From the NCBI RefSeq assembly GCF_001975225.1, contig NZ_CP019445.1:3844001-3908000 (forward strand): 64,000 nucleotides of DNA, given 5' to 3'. Each line of letters opens with the position of its first letter. The stretch's first letter is position 1. This document shows positions 41,438 to 50,911 of this stretch, in pieces. The position numbers and the translations under genes are program-made. A model generated the notes under the pieces. It had not been told where the DNA came from and did no database searches. It worked only from the letters and a program-made list of their open reading frames with translations. The stretch comes from Kosakonia cowanii JCM 10956 = DSM 18146 (GTDB lineage: Bacteria > Pseudomonadota > Gammaproteobacteria > Enterobacterales > Enterobacteriaceae).

Positions 41438-41920
41438 TTACGCTTCTTTGTTTTCTTTGATGTTCCAGCCAGCGCTGGTTTCAGCACCTTTACCGCCGGA
41501 AGAGGACTGCTCCCAGTACTGCTGTTTCACTTTCGCAGCCTGGAACGCATAGGTCACACCTACGGTGTCGCCGTTGTCAGCACCGGTGTACTGAACGGAG
41601 GTCACCAGCACGTCTTCCAGAGTGATGCGAGCATATTCAACCTGCTGACCACCTGCTTTGCAGACAGAGAGTTCAACTTTGGTCAGATGCTTGCCGCTGG
41701 AGCAGTGCTTCAGGATAGCGGTAGTGGATTTGTCAATGAGTGCATTTACATGCAGGTCGTTGAAATTGACTTTACCGGCACCGCCGCCACCGCCAACACT
41801 CATGTTCCCTGGCTGTGAAGCACCCCAGGAGAAAGATGTGATATCAGTCCAGCCGGTGTGGTTAGAGTCTTTGGACTCGCCCGTAACTCCATCGACCTTC
41901 AGAAACATATCAATAGCCAT
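41438..41920 (-). CDS. hcp: T6SS tube protein Hcp (TssD)
   Basis: A 160-residue Hcp-family protein forming the hexameric inner tube. Starts MAIDMFLKVDGVTGESKDSN; then DITSFSWGASQPGNMSVGGG, KVNFNDLHVNALIDKSTTAI, CSSGKHLTKVELSVCKAGGQ, YARITLEDVLVTSVQYTG and VTYAFQAAKVKQQYWEQSSS. GAAGAG lies upstream of the ATG. It is the only hcp in the window. Effector-immunity pairs are placed on both sides, consistent with Hcp-carried cargo. A 524-bp upstream gap and a strong downstream terminator suggest its own promoter and a separate abundant transcript. Confidence 0.95.
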   Translation of the reverse strand: MAIDMFLKVDGVTGESKDSNHTGWTDITSFSWGASQPGNMSVGGGGGAGKVNFNDLHVNALIDKSTTAILKHCSSGKHLTKVELSVCKAGGQQVEYARITLEDVLVTSVQYTGADNGDTVGVTYAFQAAKVKQQYWEQSSSGGKGAETSAGWNIKENKEA

Positions 41921-42444
41921 AATATTTACTCTTCGTTAATGATAAATATTGCTTTCGAAAAAGCGCTTATATGGCAAATGGGTAAGAATGGGGCTGAATA
42001 AAACCGTCCATATTTTACCTCTGCCTCTTTACATTCCGAAAAAACGGATGTTTCTTCAGAAATTCGTTTTCTCTTTTACAAGAAAAATAATTCGTGGGTG
42101 TTAATTAATTATGAAGATTATTCGTTAGGGAAATCCTGAACCCGAGTAAAATCCGCATAGTTAAATAGCACTACTCTTCTCAACCTGTCTGTCTCAGGAC
42201 CTTGATTCCCCAATAAAATTCAATACAACCCCTGCAACCCAATGGGCGTTATTATTATGGAACGTGTTACGGGAATTGTTAAACTGCTTAATTCAGGTAT
42301 TGACTTCCAAACTCGTTTTCAGGATCAAATGAGACCCACAGAATTTATCATAAATACCATTTGATTTTGTTCGGGCGCTGCATAAACGATAACGAAGTAA
42401 ACGTTAGAATAAGGCACGATTTACATACAGCTTACTCACAAAAA
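41921..42444. promoter_or_regulatory. Intergenic region upstream of hcp
   Basis: 524 bp between hcp and tae4, AT-rich, with no gene on the minus strand. It probably holds the hcp promoter and a leader. On the plus strand a 35-codon frame at 42257-42364 begins MERVTGIVKLLNSGIDFQTR and ends EFIINTI; it is treated as unproven. I could not assign a specific promoter. Confidence 0.5.
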
Positions 42445-42939
42445 TCACTTCAACTCCCAAAACCAAATCTCTTTGCAGTTAGTATGGCAACCACTATTGC
42501 AATCTATTTCGTTCTCAGCCACTGGTTCAAGCAAGTCGATATGACCGCCGCCATAACCCGAAATTCTGTGGAAGTAGATAACGCCTCTACGATTACGTAA
42601 TTTCCTCCCCGCTTCGCGGGCATCACGGTAGACTTCAGCTTTGCCGAAAACATTATCTTTATAGAGTTGATCGGCCATAAGTTTAGCGCCCGGCTCTATT
42701 TTTTTACCTTTGTATGGGCCATCTTTAATGATCATCCGGCCAACAAAATCAATATTATTTTTCAACAGCGCCATGCTCATTCTGACAGCACACGTGTTTT
42801 CGAAATCGGGGTTATCGCGTTTCAACTTATGAAAGTCATAACCAATTTCTTGAAACAACGCTTCTGGAGAAAGATAGCCAGGTTTATGCTTTAAGGAAGA
42901 GTGATGATGGCGTTTAAGTTGTTCATATAATGGTCTCAT
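42445..42939 (-). CDS. tae4: Tae4-family amidase effector
   Basis: A 164-residue NlpC/P60-related peptidoglycan amidase of the Tae4 group. The catalytic Cys50 lies in NTCAVRMSMALL and the catalytic His133 in SGYGGGHIDLLEP. Near the C-terminus CNSGCHTNC supplies the extra cysteines typical of the family. No signal peptide, as expected for a T6SS cargo that cuts the gamma-D-Glu-mDAP bond in the target periplasm. ATG 42939 overlaps the stop of the Tai4-like gene (ATGA), so immunity is made first. The position just upstream of hcp matches Hcp-dependent Tae4 effectors in Serratia and Salmonella. Confidence 0.88.
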   Translation of the reverse strand: MRPLYEQLKRHHHSSLKHKPGYLSPEALFQEIGYDFHKLKRDNPDFENTCAVRMSMALLKNNIDFVGRMIIKDGPYKGKKIEPGAKLMADQLYKDNVFGKAEVYRDAREAGRKLRNRRGVIYFHRISGYGGGHIDLLEPVAENEIDCNSGCHTNCKEIWFWELK

Positions 42940-43367
42940 TTTTTATTTCCCTTTTTGCACGGTGCTAATTCAGACATGGCATCAACAATTGTTTTCGATG
43001 CACGCTGCTTTGCTTTTTCTGCAGTAAGGTTTTCGAGATATGAGTAAAGATTTTCATGAATCGACGAAGGCAGAAGTCGATTATAACCGCACCAGACACT
43101 CCCCTCGGTGGTATCAAGCACTCCCAGAAGGTACATATCCGCTTTGATGCGTTCGCGTTCATTTGTTTTAGAAAACCAGGCATCGGCAAAACGCTTTGTG
43201 CTCATATTGACATCAAAGCCATTCAATAATGCCGGATCGCGCAGAAGGTTCGTTGTTGAATCTTCCGGTAACGCATCCGCCTGAGGATATTGATAAGTTC
43301 TGGTCTCAGCACCGGACAATGCGGAAAAAATGAGCAGGCTACCTGCAATAGCTATATTTGTTTTCAT
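42936..43367 (-). CDS. tai4: Tai4-family immunity protein
   Basis: A 143-residue exported protein of the Rap1a/Tai group. ATG 43367 follows GAGGGAT. The signal peptide NIAIAGSLLIFSALSGAETR is cleaved near SGA/ETR. The mature helical domain shows FDVNMSTKRFADAWFSK, MYLLGVLDTTEGSVWCGYN and a C-terminal APCKKG; the two cysteines probably form the family disulfide. It would neutralise Tae4 in the periplasm of the producer and its kin. It is translationally coupled to tae4, upstream of it. It is separated from tssC by a strong hairpin. Confidence 0.85.
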   Translation of the reverse strand: MKTNIAIAGSLLIFSALSGAETRTYQYPQADALPEDSTTNLLRDPALLNGFDVNMSTKRFADAWFSKTNERERIKADMYLLGVLDTTEGSVWCGYNRLLPSSIHENLYSYLENLTAEKAKQRASKTIVDAMSELAPCKKGNKK

Positions 43368-43399
43368 CACAAATCCCTCTGTTACGAAAATTATTGATT

Positions 43400-43426
43400 G
43401 ACCGTAAGCGCATCGCGCTTACGGTC
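43400..43426. terminator. Perfect 12-bp hairpin after tssC
   Basis: GACCGTAAGCGC and GCGCTTACGGTC pair perfectly around a three-base loop, eight bases beyond the tssC stop. On the minus strand AATCAATAATTTTC follows, a weak U-run. It probably acts as a partial terminator or an mRNA 3'-end protector for tssB-tssC. Confidence 0.65.
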
Positions 43427-43434
43427 TTACAGCC

Positions 43435-44937
43435 TTACGCCTCTTTGGTTTTCAGCGACGGCAGTTTTGAAACCAGACGCAGAGAAACGGTCAGACCTTC
43501 CAGCTGGTAGTGCGGACGCAGGAAGAACTTCGCTGCGTAGTAGCCTGGGTTGTCTTCGATCTCCTGCACCTGCACTTCTGCAGCAGCCAGCGGTTTACGC
43601 GCTTTGGTCTCCTGCGAGGAGTTTGCCGGGTCACCGTCGACGTAGTTCATCACCCAGTCGTTCAGCCAGCGTTCCATCTCATCACGCTCGCGGAAGGAGC
43701 CGATTTTGTCACGCACGATGCACTTCAGATAGTGCGCGAAACGGCAGCAGGCGAAGAGATACGGCAGACGGGAAGCCAGACGCGCGTTGGCGGTGGCATC
43801 AGCGTCGTGGTACTCCATCGGTTTTTGCAGCGACTGCGCGCCAATAAAGGCAGCAAAGTCGGAGTTTTTGCGATGGATCAGCGGCATAAAGCCGTTTTTC
43901 GCCAGTTCTGCTTCACGGCGATCGCTGATAGCGATCTCGGTCGGACACTTCATGTCCACGCCGCCGTCATCGCTCGGGAAGGTGTGGCAAGGCAGGTTTT
44001 CTACCGCACCGCCAGACTCAACGCCGCGGATGGAGGTGCACCAGCCATACTCTTTAAAGGAGCGGTTGATGTTGGTCGCCATCGCGTAAGCGGCATTCGA
44101 CCAGGTGTAGTTGTTGTGGTTCGCGCCATCGGTCTCTTCTTCAAAATCGAAGCTGTCGACCGGGTTGGTACGAATACCGTACGGCAGACGCGCGAGGAAG
44201 CGCGGCATAACCAGGCCCAGGTAACGCGCATCTTCAGACTCACGCAGCGAACGCCATGCGGCGTACTCGGTGTTCTGGAAGATCTTCGTCAAATCGCGCG
44301 GGTTCGCCAGCTCCTGCCAGGACTCCATCTGCATCACGCTTGGTGCAGTACCGGTGATGAACGGGCAGTGTGAGGCCGCGCCAATGCGCGCCATTTCACC
44401 CAGCAGCTCCACATCCTGCGGGCTGTGGTCGAAGTAGTAGTCGCCCACCAGGCAGCCGAACGGTTCGCCACCGAACTGGCCATACTCTTCTTCGTAGATC
44501 TTTTTGAACAGCGGGCTCTGATCCCAGCCGACGCCTTTATAGCGTTTCAGGTTGCGACCCAGCTCCTGCTTGGAGATGCTCATAAAGCGGATCTTCAGCA
44601 TCTCATCGGTTTCAGTGTTATTCACCAGGTGGCTCAGACCGCGCCAGGCGCTCTCCAGCTTCTGGAAATCTTCGTGGTGAATAATCTGGTTGATCTGCTG
44701 CGACAGCTTCTCGTCAATACCGGCAATTAGATTCTGGATGGTGCGATAGGTGTCGGATGAGAATGTAACGGTGTTTTCCAGCGCCTGCTGCGCCAGCGTT
44801 TTCACCGCGCTTTCAACCGCAGAGCGCGCCTGATCGGTTTTTGGACGAAACTCTTTATTGAGCAGAGAGCTGAACTCGTCCTGGCTAAAGGACTGGGCAC
44901 CCTGCTGCAGTTCTTGTTGTTGAGAAGGATTGCTCAT
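43435..44937 (-). CDS. tssC: T6SS sheath protein TssC (VipB)
   Basis: A 500-residue large sheath subunit. ATG 44937 has AGAGGA upstream. Family landmarks: FRPKTDQARSAVESAVKTLA, LESAWRGLSHLVNNTETDEM, FGQFGGEPFGCLVGDYYFDH-type block, VMQMESWQELANPRDLTKIF, YIGLVMPRFLARLPYG-like segment, and a C-terminal FFLRPHYQLEGLTVSLRLVS. It forms the contractile sheath with TssB, encoded directly upstream with a three-base gap. Confidence 0.95.
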   Translation of the reverse strand: MSNPSQQQELQQGAQSFSQDEFSSLLNKEFRPKTDQARSAVESAVKTLAQQALENTVTFSSDTYRTIQNLIAGIDEKLSQQINQIIHHEDFQKLESAWRGLSHLVNNTETDEMLKIRFMSISKQELGRNLKRYKGVGWDQSPLFKKIYEEEYGQFGGEPFGCLVGDYYFDHSPQDVELLGEMARIGAASHCPFITGTAPSVMQMESWQELANPRDLTKIFQNTEYAAWRSLRESEDARYLGLVMPRFLARLPYGIRTNPVDSFDFEEETDGANHNNYTWSNAAYAMATNINRSFKEYGWCTSIRGVESGGAVENLPCHTFPSDDGGVDMKCPTEIAISDRREAELAKNGFMPLIHRKNSDFAAFIGAQSLQKPMEYHDADATANARLASRLPYLFACCRFAHYLKCIVRDKIGSFRERDEMERWLNDWVMNYVDGDPANSSQETKARKPLAAAEVQVQEIEDNPGYYAAKFFLRPHYQLEGLTVSLRLVSKLPSLKTKEA

Positions 44938-44940
44938 CAA

Positions 44941-45465
44941 TTATTCCTCTTTACCTTGCGCACTCTCGTCACTGTTCGGCATCTGGCTGAGTGATTTCAG
45001 CAGGGTCGGATCCTGCAGCACTTTTGCAATCAGCTCTTCAGCACCGTTTTTACCGTCCATATAGGTCAGCAGGTTAGAGAGCTGGGTACGCGCTTCCAGC
45101 AGCTTGTTCAACGGTTCGACTTTGCGGGCAACGGCGTCCGGCAGGAAGTCATCCATGCTTTCGAAGGTTAAATCCACGTTCAGACGGCCATCACCAGTCA
45201 GGGTGTTGTCTACGTTAAACGCGACGCGCGGTTTCAGCGCTTTCATGCGTTCATCGAAGTTGTCGACGTCGATCTCGAGGAATTTACGCTCTTCAATAGA
45301 AGGTAAGTTCTCCACCGGTTTCCCTACCAGATCCGCCATTACGCCCATCACAAACGGAAGCTGGATTTTGCGCTCCGCGCCGTAAACTTCCACGTCGTAC
45401 TCGATCTGTACGCGCGGCGCACGGTTGCGGGCGATAAATTTCTGACCACTGTTACTCATTGCCAT
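44941..45465 (-). CDS. tssB: T6SS sheath protein TssB (VipA)
   Basis: A 174-residue small sheath subunit. The start MAMSNSGQKFIARNRAPRVQ follows GGAG six bases away; ATG 45477 four codons earlier has no site. Family blocks are IEYDVEVYGAERKIQLPFVM, GVMADLVGKPVENLPSIEER, KFLEIDVDNFDERMKALKPR and LLTYMDGKNGAEELIAKVLQ. It carries the ClpV contact region together with TssC. Confidence 0.95.
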   Translation of the reverse strand: MAMSNSGQKFIARNRAPRVQIEYDVEVYGAERKIQLPFVMGVMADLVGKPVENLPSIEERKFLEIDVDNFDERMKALKPRVAFNVDNTLTGDGRLNVDLTFESMDDFLPDAVARKVEPLNKLLEARTQLSNLLTYMDGKNGAEELIAKVLQDPTLLKSLSQMPNSDESAQGKEE

Positions 45466-45539
45466 GATGTTCTCCATCGAATATACGCGGTGAAGGTTTG
45501 ATGACAGGCAACACGCCTGCCGTCATAACGCGGTTTGCG

Positions 45540-46556
45540 TCACTCCTGACGCCCAAAAATATTTTGTAGCTGATTGACGCCGTCCGGCGCCAGATCGCGA
45601 ATGATCTCCATAAAATCCAGCTCGATTAATCGCTGCACGCGGTCGATCATCAGCGGTGCGGGGTGGCTCGGCTCATGCTGGGCAAAGTACTGTTTTACCT
45701 TCTCCAGCATTAACTGTGCATCCGCACGCGTGGCGACCTGCGCGGTACGCCAGTCGGTCATCGCTGGTAGCGGAACGGCAACCGCAGGTTGCGCAGCGCT
45801 CTGCGTTGGTTGCGGCTCAGATGTGGTCTCTACAGGTTCATCAGAGCGGGAAGCGCGGCTAACACCGGCAATCATACCCACGGTCTTGAGTAACTGTTCC
45901 ATTTCCGGCACCCCGCTTTCGCCCAGTTGTTCCAGCAGCCATGTACGGATGGTTTGCAGACGCCCTTCGATTTGCCCGATAGCTTCAATGCCAGGCTGAC
46001 CGCCACGCGTCAACTCATCAATCAGGCGCACCCGTCCACCGGGATAGCCTGCACACTCTGTTTTGCTGCCGTCGAGCAGCGACTGCGCATCACGCACGAT
46101 AATCTCATCGCCGTTACTGCGCAGTAATACGGACTGGCGAAGCGTGGTGGTTAGCGATGATTTATCGCTTAATCCGGCCAGTGCGTTAATACGGTAGAAG
46201 GGATCAAACTCGCCGCCGTCAGTCAGCGATGGCCAGAGCTGGTCCCAGTACAGGGAGAGGGCCTGACCCAGCAACAGCAAACCATCCGCATACCCTTCAA
46301 GGCCGCGGCGGCGTGTCCAGGCGTGGGTCAACGCCATCATCACGCGGATATCTTTGGTGCGTGACAGCAAGCCGGTGGCCAGTTTTTCTACGCGCGTCCA
46401 GTCAGCCGGTTCAGCCGGAATAATGGTGCTGCCAAACTGCTGCTCGGCTTTGCCAAGGCTCGCCTGCTCCATCGCCTGAAAATCGGCGTCGTACTCAAGG
46501 TTTTCACCGCACGGCTGCTCCGTAGTAACCGGAGCCAGTAACGTTTCAATAGTCAT
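45540..46556 (-). CDS. tssA: T6SS protein TssA (ImpA family)
   Basis: A 338-residue ImpA_N-type TssA. It begins MTIETLLAPVTTEQPCGENL, and the ImpA_N block runs through TRTKDIRVMMALTHAWTRRR-like text, GLEGYADGLLLLGQALSLYW and FDPFYRINALAGL. A variable Pro/Thr linker follows. The short C-terminal domain (HPAPLMIDRVQRLIELDFME, DLAPDGVNQLQNIFG) is the version that nucleates or caps the tail. ATG 46556 is chosen; the frame also reads upstream from a TTG two codons earlier. Confidence 0.92.
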   Translation of the reverse strand: MTIETLLAPVTTEQPCGENLEYDADFQAMEQASLGKAEQQFGSTIIPAEPADWTRVEKLATGLLSRTKDIRVMMALTHAWTRRRGLEGYADGLLLLGQALSLYWDQLWPSLTDGGEFDPFYRINALAGLSDKSSLTTTLRQSVLLRSNGDEIIVRDAQSLLDGSKTECAGYPGGRVRLIDELTRGGQPGIEAIGQIEGRLQTIRTWLLEQLGESGVPEMEQLLKTVGMIAGVSRASRSDEPVETTSEPQPTQSAAQPAVAVPLPAMTDWRTAQVATRADAQLMLEKVKQYFAQHEPSHPAPLMIDRVQRLIELDFMEIIRDLAPDGVNQLQNIFGRQE

Positions 46557-46567
46557 CCGCAACCTGC

Positions 46568-47278
46568 TTATTCATCAAACATCGGTGGGTAAAGACCGTG
46601 ACGACCGGGTCTTGCGCCGCCTGCCGGTTCAAACAGTAGCGTAAAAAGTTGACCGGTAAAGTTGCCGCTGTGCACATGCGTGTAGAGCGGATACCCATCG
46701 CTACGGTTGGTCCACCAGAAACTAATCTGACGCTGCGGATCAAAGCACTCGGCGGCCTGCTGCCAGCCGATCGATGATTCGCCATCGCCTTCATAACCAA
46801 TCACATCAAGAATTTCAGAGCGTGCTTCCGGCTCTGCCAACTGCACCGGCGGGATAGCAAGCAGCGCCTGATCGAGCTGCTCCGGCGAATAGCCGTTGCG
46901 TACGGCGTGGAGCATGGTGCGACCCAGTTGCTGATACCAGTCACCCGCTTGTGCCAGGTGACGCGGCGACCACTCCAGCGGGTTGATCGCCATCAGCGCG
47001 CAGAGCGGATACTGGCGGCCAACGCTATCGCGTCCGGGAAGCAGGCAGCCCATCTGAACCTGCTGTCCGCCCAGCATCGGCGGCACAACGAAGTTCCAGA
47101 TTGGCGCATTGCTGAACTGCCGTTCACCGCCGCGCTGCTCCTCTTTTTGCCAGTTCATCAATCCCACCTGAAACCAGTGGGACCATTGACGCTGCAGAGC
47201 GTCTGGAAAGCGGCGCTGGAGAAAATCACCCGCACTGGGCAATTTCCCATACCAGCTAATTGCAGAAGTCGTAGTCAT
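46568..47278 (-). CDS. tagF: T6SS post-translational repressor TagF
   Basis: A 236-residue TagF (ImpM/SciT) protein starting MTTTSAISWYGKLPSAGDFL. Other landmarks are RFPDALQRQWSHWFQVGLMN, WNFVVPPMLGGQQVQMGCLL, DSVGRQYPLCALMAI and SFWWTNRSDGYPLYTH. In Pseudomonas, TagF restrains T6SS assembly independently of phosphorylation by acting on the FHA protein. It lies between tssM and tssA. Together with ppkA, pppA and tagH it gives this locus the full known post-translational control set. Confidence 0.92.
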   Translation of the reverse strand: MTTTSAISWYGKLPSAGDFLQRRFPDALQRQWSHWFQVGLMNWQKEEQRGGERQFSNAPIWNFVVPPMLGGQQVQMGCLLPGRDSVGRQYPLCALMAINPLEWSPRHLAQAGDWYQQLGRTMLHAVRNGYSPEQLDQALLAIPPVQLAEPEARSEILDVIGYEGDGESSIGWQQAAECFDPQRQISFWWTNRSDGYPLYTHVHSGNFTGQLFTLLFEPAGGARPGRHGLYPPMFDE

Positions 47279-47296
47279 TAGGCGTTCCTTTGCGGA

Positions 47297-50200
47297 TCAA
47301 GGACATGCGAATCGTGGAAGCTGGAACGGATTGCGGATACTGTTAGGCGCAAACTCCAGCGTGACCTGATGCCCGTCAACCGTGAATGTCGCCTGGCGGC
47401 TCAGGCTGCTGCTGCCAGGGCTCACGCGCGCTTTATCAAAAAAGCGGTTCAGCGCCCAGGCGCCGTTGGTCACCAGTGTTGCCGTTGTACCATTGGCCAG
47501 ACCCAACTGCATGCGCACCTGGTTGGTGCCGCCTGTGCCCGGCCAGCTAACAATTTGTACTGCCTGCGGCCCGTGGCTGTAGCGCAGGATCTGTCCGTCC
47601 ACATCCAGCGTCATATTGAGGATAGTGTTATCCATCCGCACTGTACGCACCGTGGTACGAAAAGAGGGTGTTGCACTGCCATTGGCAAAGAAGGCATCGC
47701 GAATCGACTGTGCCTGCTGGAACGGGACCAGCACCCCTTCGCTTCCCGGCAGCGTTTTGCCATCGATCCCCGGCATAAAGCGCCATGTGGCCTGCGTGGT
47801 ATCAACTTTATTGGTCAGGTTATCGCGAAAGAATACATCCATCAGACCGGTGCCAGGGGCAAACATACGCGCCAGATCGTCCGGCGTCACTTCAGCGCTG
47901 GCAGAACGCACCAGCGGGTAACGCCCGGCGATTGCCTGGCGGCAGAAGCTGCCCACTTCAACGCTGATGCGTTTACGCACATTCTCCATATCACGACGTT
48001 GCGTATCGCTGCTCGCGCCGACCGCCATATTACTGAACATGGTTTGCAGACCGCCCGGCAAACGCCCTGCGCTGGCCTGCAGGCGGCTGATTGCTTCGCC
48101 ACCCGGTGCTGGCATACCGCTGTTTGCGGCATCCTGGACCGCCGTCAGATAGCGATAAAGTTCATCAACTTGCTTGAGGAAATCATCAAAGACGATGGTT
48201 TTACCGCCTTTCTCCAGCGGCTGTGCCAGTTCGATAATCGGTGCAAAGTGCTCGGTCACGCGCTGTTCAGGCGTCTGGTTAGCGGCTGCGTTGCCCGCAG
48301 CGTTGTTTTCACGATTGCTGAAGAGCGACTCCAGCATCTGTGTACCGCGATTGCTACTTTCAGGGCTTTTCTCTTTCTCCGCCGCCGCAGGGTCATCGCG
48401 CACCAGCGTCAGTTGCTGGCTGAGGTTAACCACCAGACGGCGCAGCGGTGAGTTGTTGCTGGAGAGAACGCGCGCGGTGTTAATGCGCTGATTGAGATCG
48501 GCGCTGTTATTCAACTGAATATCGCTTAAGAAGCTGTCCCAGATGGTAATGAAGTCGCGAGCGTAGAGCTGGCGCACTGCATTATCCGTCTGCTGTTTGT
48601 CCTCAGGCTGCGTGGTTGAGCCTAATACCCATGCGTCATCTTCATGCAGTGAGGCGGTCACCGGGGCAATCTGCGCATTGAAACTGTTCCAGTAACCATC
48701 CGGCGTGTAGAGCCCCGGAATGCCATCGTTCACCGGCTTGCCGCTTTTACGCGAGAACACCAGTTCACTCTGCGGACCACCCAGCGTAGCCAGCGACACC
48801 GGCTTGAGGTTTTCATCACGCTCCAGCAGGCGTTTAAGGCGTCCATAGACACGCGTTGAGAGTGGCTGCTGGTTAATCAACGCCTGCTCGCGGCTGATGA
48901 GCGCGTCATCTTTTGCATAGGGTGAAGCGACAATCTGCTGCTCCAGCAACTGCGTCAGGTGCCACTCAAGCTGGCGGATCTGCGCTTTGGTAACGTTCTG
49001 CGGCAGGTTGCGCTCCAGATTGAGCATCACCCATGAGTGCAGGAATTTGCCATCGTAATGTTTCGGCTGGTAGAGCATCTGATACGCTTTCAGCGCTTCA
49101 TAGCTGTACTCGACGTCACTGCCGTTGTCGTTACGCAGCCAGGTGGTGACGCGCATTGCTACTTCCGGCAGCAGCATCTGCTCCAGCGCTTTTCGGTAGA
49201 GCGCCTGCGAGGCATCCGACACATCGTTACCGCGATAGAGCCCCATCCGGCGGGTGATCGGCGGATGATTGATGTCGAACTCTTCACTCTGCGGCAGTTC
49301 GGCAAGGCCATTTAGCAGGGGCAGTAAGGCAAACAGATCCCCCTGCTGGCGGTTACGCAGCGCTTTAATCTCCTGATCGAGCGCCGGCACTTTCGCCTGG
49401 ACTTCATCAAGGTAATCTTTGTTGTTGCCGTAGCTGGTGAACCAGAGCGCGCTGAGGATAACCAGCAGCGCCAGCAGTGCGGCATAACCAGACCAGATCA
49501 CTGCACGGCTGCGCAGCTCCCACCAGCGGTTCTGCCCGGCAATCCCGGCTTCCTGGAAGATAACGTTTTGCAGCAGGTGCTTGATAAAGAAGCTCTGCCC
49601 TTTACCACCTGGCACCGGCTCATCTTTGCTGACCGAATCCCAGTTGTCGCCCGACTTGCCCTGAGGCAGAGAGAGCGCACGATTAAGCTCACCCATCACC
49701 CGATCGAATGGCAGACCTTCCTGCGTGCCGCTGGCGAAATAGATACCGCGCGGCGAGAACTCGGTCTCAAAGTTGGAGCGGGCAAAAATCGTATCCAGAT
49801 AGTCAGACAGCAGCGGACGCAGCGCGGCAAACTCTTGCGGGAAGAGGAAACACTCGGCGCGCGCCTGCGGATCGCTTTCACGCAGCATCGTATCCGGCAG
49901 GCCGGCGTCCAGACGCTGTTGCAGCAGGGCAAACTCCTGAATGAAACTGCCCTGCAGATCGAAATCGGCGAGCTTCGCTTTTTCCCATGGGAAGGTGAAG
50001 CCCCAAATCTGGTCGCGCTGCGCTTTATCAAAGCCAGAGAAATAGGCGCGGAAACCCTTAAGCAGGTCAGCTTTGGTTACCAGCACATAGACCGGGAAAC
50101 GAATCCCCAGTTGTTCGTGCAGTTCGGTAAGACGTTTACGCAGATTGAGTGCCTGCTCGCGCGAAGCTTCAGCAGACTGGGTCAGCAGATCAGCGATACT

Positions 50201-50908
50201 GATGGTAATAATCACGCCGTTAATCGGCTGGCGACGCCGGTATTTCTGCAGCAGGCCGAGGAATTTATTCCACTCGCTGGCATCCTGAATCTGCTCGCTC
50301 TCCTGCGTGGTGTAGCGTCCTGCGGTATCCAGCAGGACGGCTTCATTGGTGAACCACCAGTCGCAGTTGCGCGTGCCGCCAATACCGCGCAGTGCAGTTT
50401 TACCGAAGCGATCGGCGAGCGGGAATTGCAGGCCGGAGTTCACCAGCGCTGTCGTTTTACCGGAGCCCGGCGCGCCGATAATCACATACCACGGCAGCTG
50501 ATAGAGATACTGGGTACTGAAACGCTGCGTCCACAGGCCACGCTGGCCCGGCTGGTTAAAGTGCGCTTTTTTCAGTACCTGTGCCGCCTCTTCGAAACGG
50601 TCATTCAGCACCTGATCGTCGCTGGTCAGACGTTGACGTTCAGCGGGATCTTTCGCCTCTTCGCTTTTGAGGTTGTCCATCAGCTTGCGGTTGAGCCACG
50701 CATTATAGAGACGCGGCACAATGTGGCTGTGAACCCAAATCAGGTACATCACCGCAATGGCGATCATGCGGTTTTGCTCGGACTCCAGCGGTCGGGAGTC
50801 GACGACCGACAGCAGCGGCCCGATCATCCAGATAACCGCAGCCAGCCCGGTAACGCCAAGGAAACCCCACAAAATGCGGTTAGTCAGCAACGAAAGCAAC
50901 ATGTTCAT
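47297..50908 (-). CDS. tssM: T6SS inner-membrane protein TssM (IcmF)
   Basis: A 1203-residue IcmF-family core of the trans-envelope complex. Two membrane helices lie near the N-terminus (WGFLGVTGLAAVIWMIGPLL; AIAVMYLIWVHSHIV). The cytoplasmic NTPase domain has an intact Walker A GAPGSGKTTAL (145-155) and DTAGRYT. A third helix at about 460-480 (YAALLALLVILSALWF) precedes a long periplasmic part, which ends in the TssJ-binding beta domain (FTVDGHQVTLEFAPN). Located directly after tssL (three-base gap) and before tagF. Confidence 0.95.
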   Translation of the reverse strand: MNMLLSLLTNRILWGFLGVTGLAAVIWMIGPLLSVVDSRPLESEQNRMIAIAVMYLIWVHSHIVPRLYNAWLNRKLMDNLKSEEAKDPAERQRLTSDDQVLNDRFEEAAQVLKKAHFNQPGQRGLWTQRFSTQYLYQLPWYVIIGAPGSGKTTALVNSGLQFPLADRFGKTALRGIGGTRNCDWWFTNEAVLLDTAGRYTTQESEQIQDASEWNKFLGLLQKYRRRQPINGVIITISIADLLTQSAEASREQALNLRKRLTELHEQLGIRFPVYVLVTKADLLKGFRAYFSGFDKAQRDQIWGFTFPWEKAKLADFDLQGSFIQEFALLQQRLDAGLPDTMLRESDPQARAECFLFPQEFAALRPLLSDYLDTIFARSNFETEFSPRGIYFASGTQEGLPFDRVMGELNRALSLPQGKSGDNWDSVSKDEPVPGGKGQSFFIKHLLQNVIFQEAGIAGQNRWWELRSRAVIWSGYAALLALLVILSALWFTSYGNNKDYLDEVQAKVPALDQEIKALRNRQQGDLFALLPLLNGLAELPQSEEFDINHPPITRRMGLYRGNDVSDASQALYRKALEQMLLPEVAMRVTTWLRNDNGSDVEYSYEALKAYQMLYQPKHYDGKFLHSWVMLNLERNLPQNVTKAQIRQLEWHLTQLLEQQIVASPYAKDDALISREQALINQQPLSTRVYGRLKRLLERDENLKPVSLATLGGPQSELVFSRKSGKPVNDGIPGLYTPDGYWNSFNAQIAPVTASLHEDDAWVLGSTTQPEDKQQTDNAVRQLYARDFITIWDSFLSDIQLNNSADLNQRINTARVLSSNNSPLRRLVVNLSQQLTLVRDDPAAAEKEKSPESSNRGTQMLESLFSNRENNAAGNAAANQTPEQRVTEHFAPIIELAQPLEKGGKTIVFDDFLKQVDELYRYLTAVQDAANSGMPAPGGEAISRLQASAGRLPGGLQTMFSNMAVGASSDTQRRDMENVRKRISVEVGSFCRQAIAGRYPLVRSASAEVTPDDLARMFAPGTGLMDVFFRDNLTNKVDTTQATWRFMPGIDGKTLPGSEGVLVPFQQAQSIRDAFFANGSATPSFRTTVRTVRMDNTILNMTLDVDGQILRYSHGPQAVQIVSWPGTGGTNQVRMQLGLANGTTATLVTNGAWALNRFFDKARVSPGSSSLSRQATFTVDGHQVTLEFAPNSIRNPFQLPRFACP

Positions 50909-50911
50909 CCA

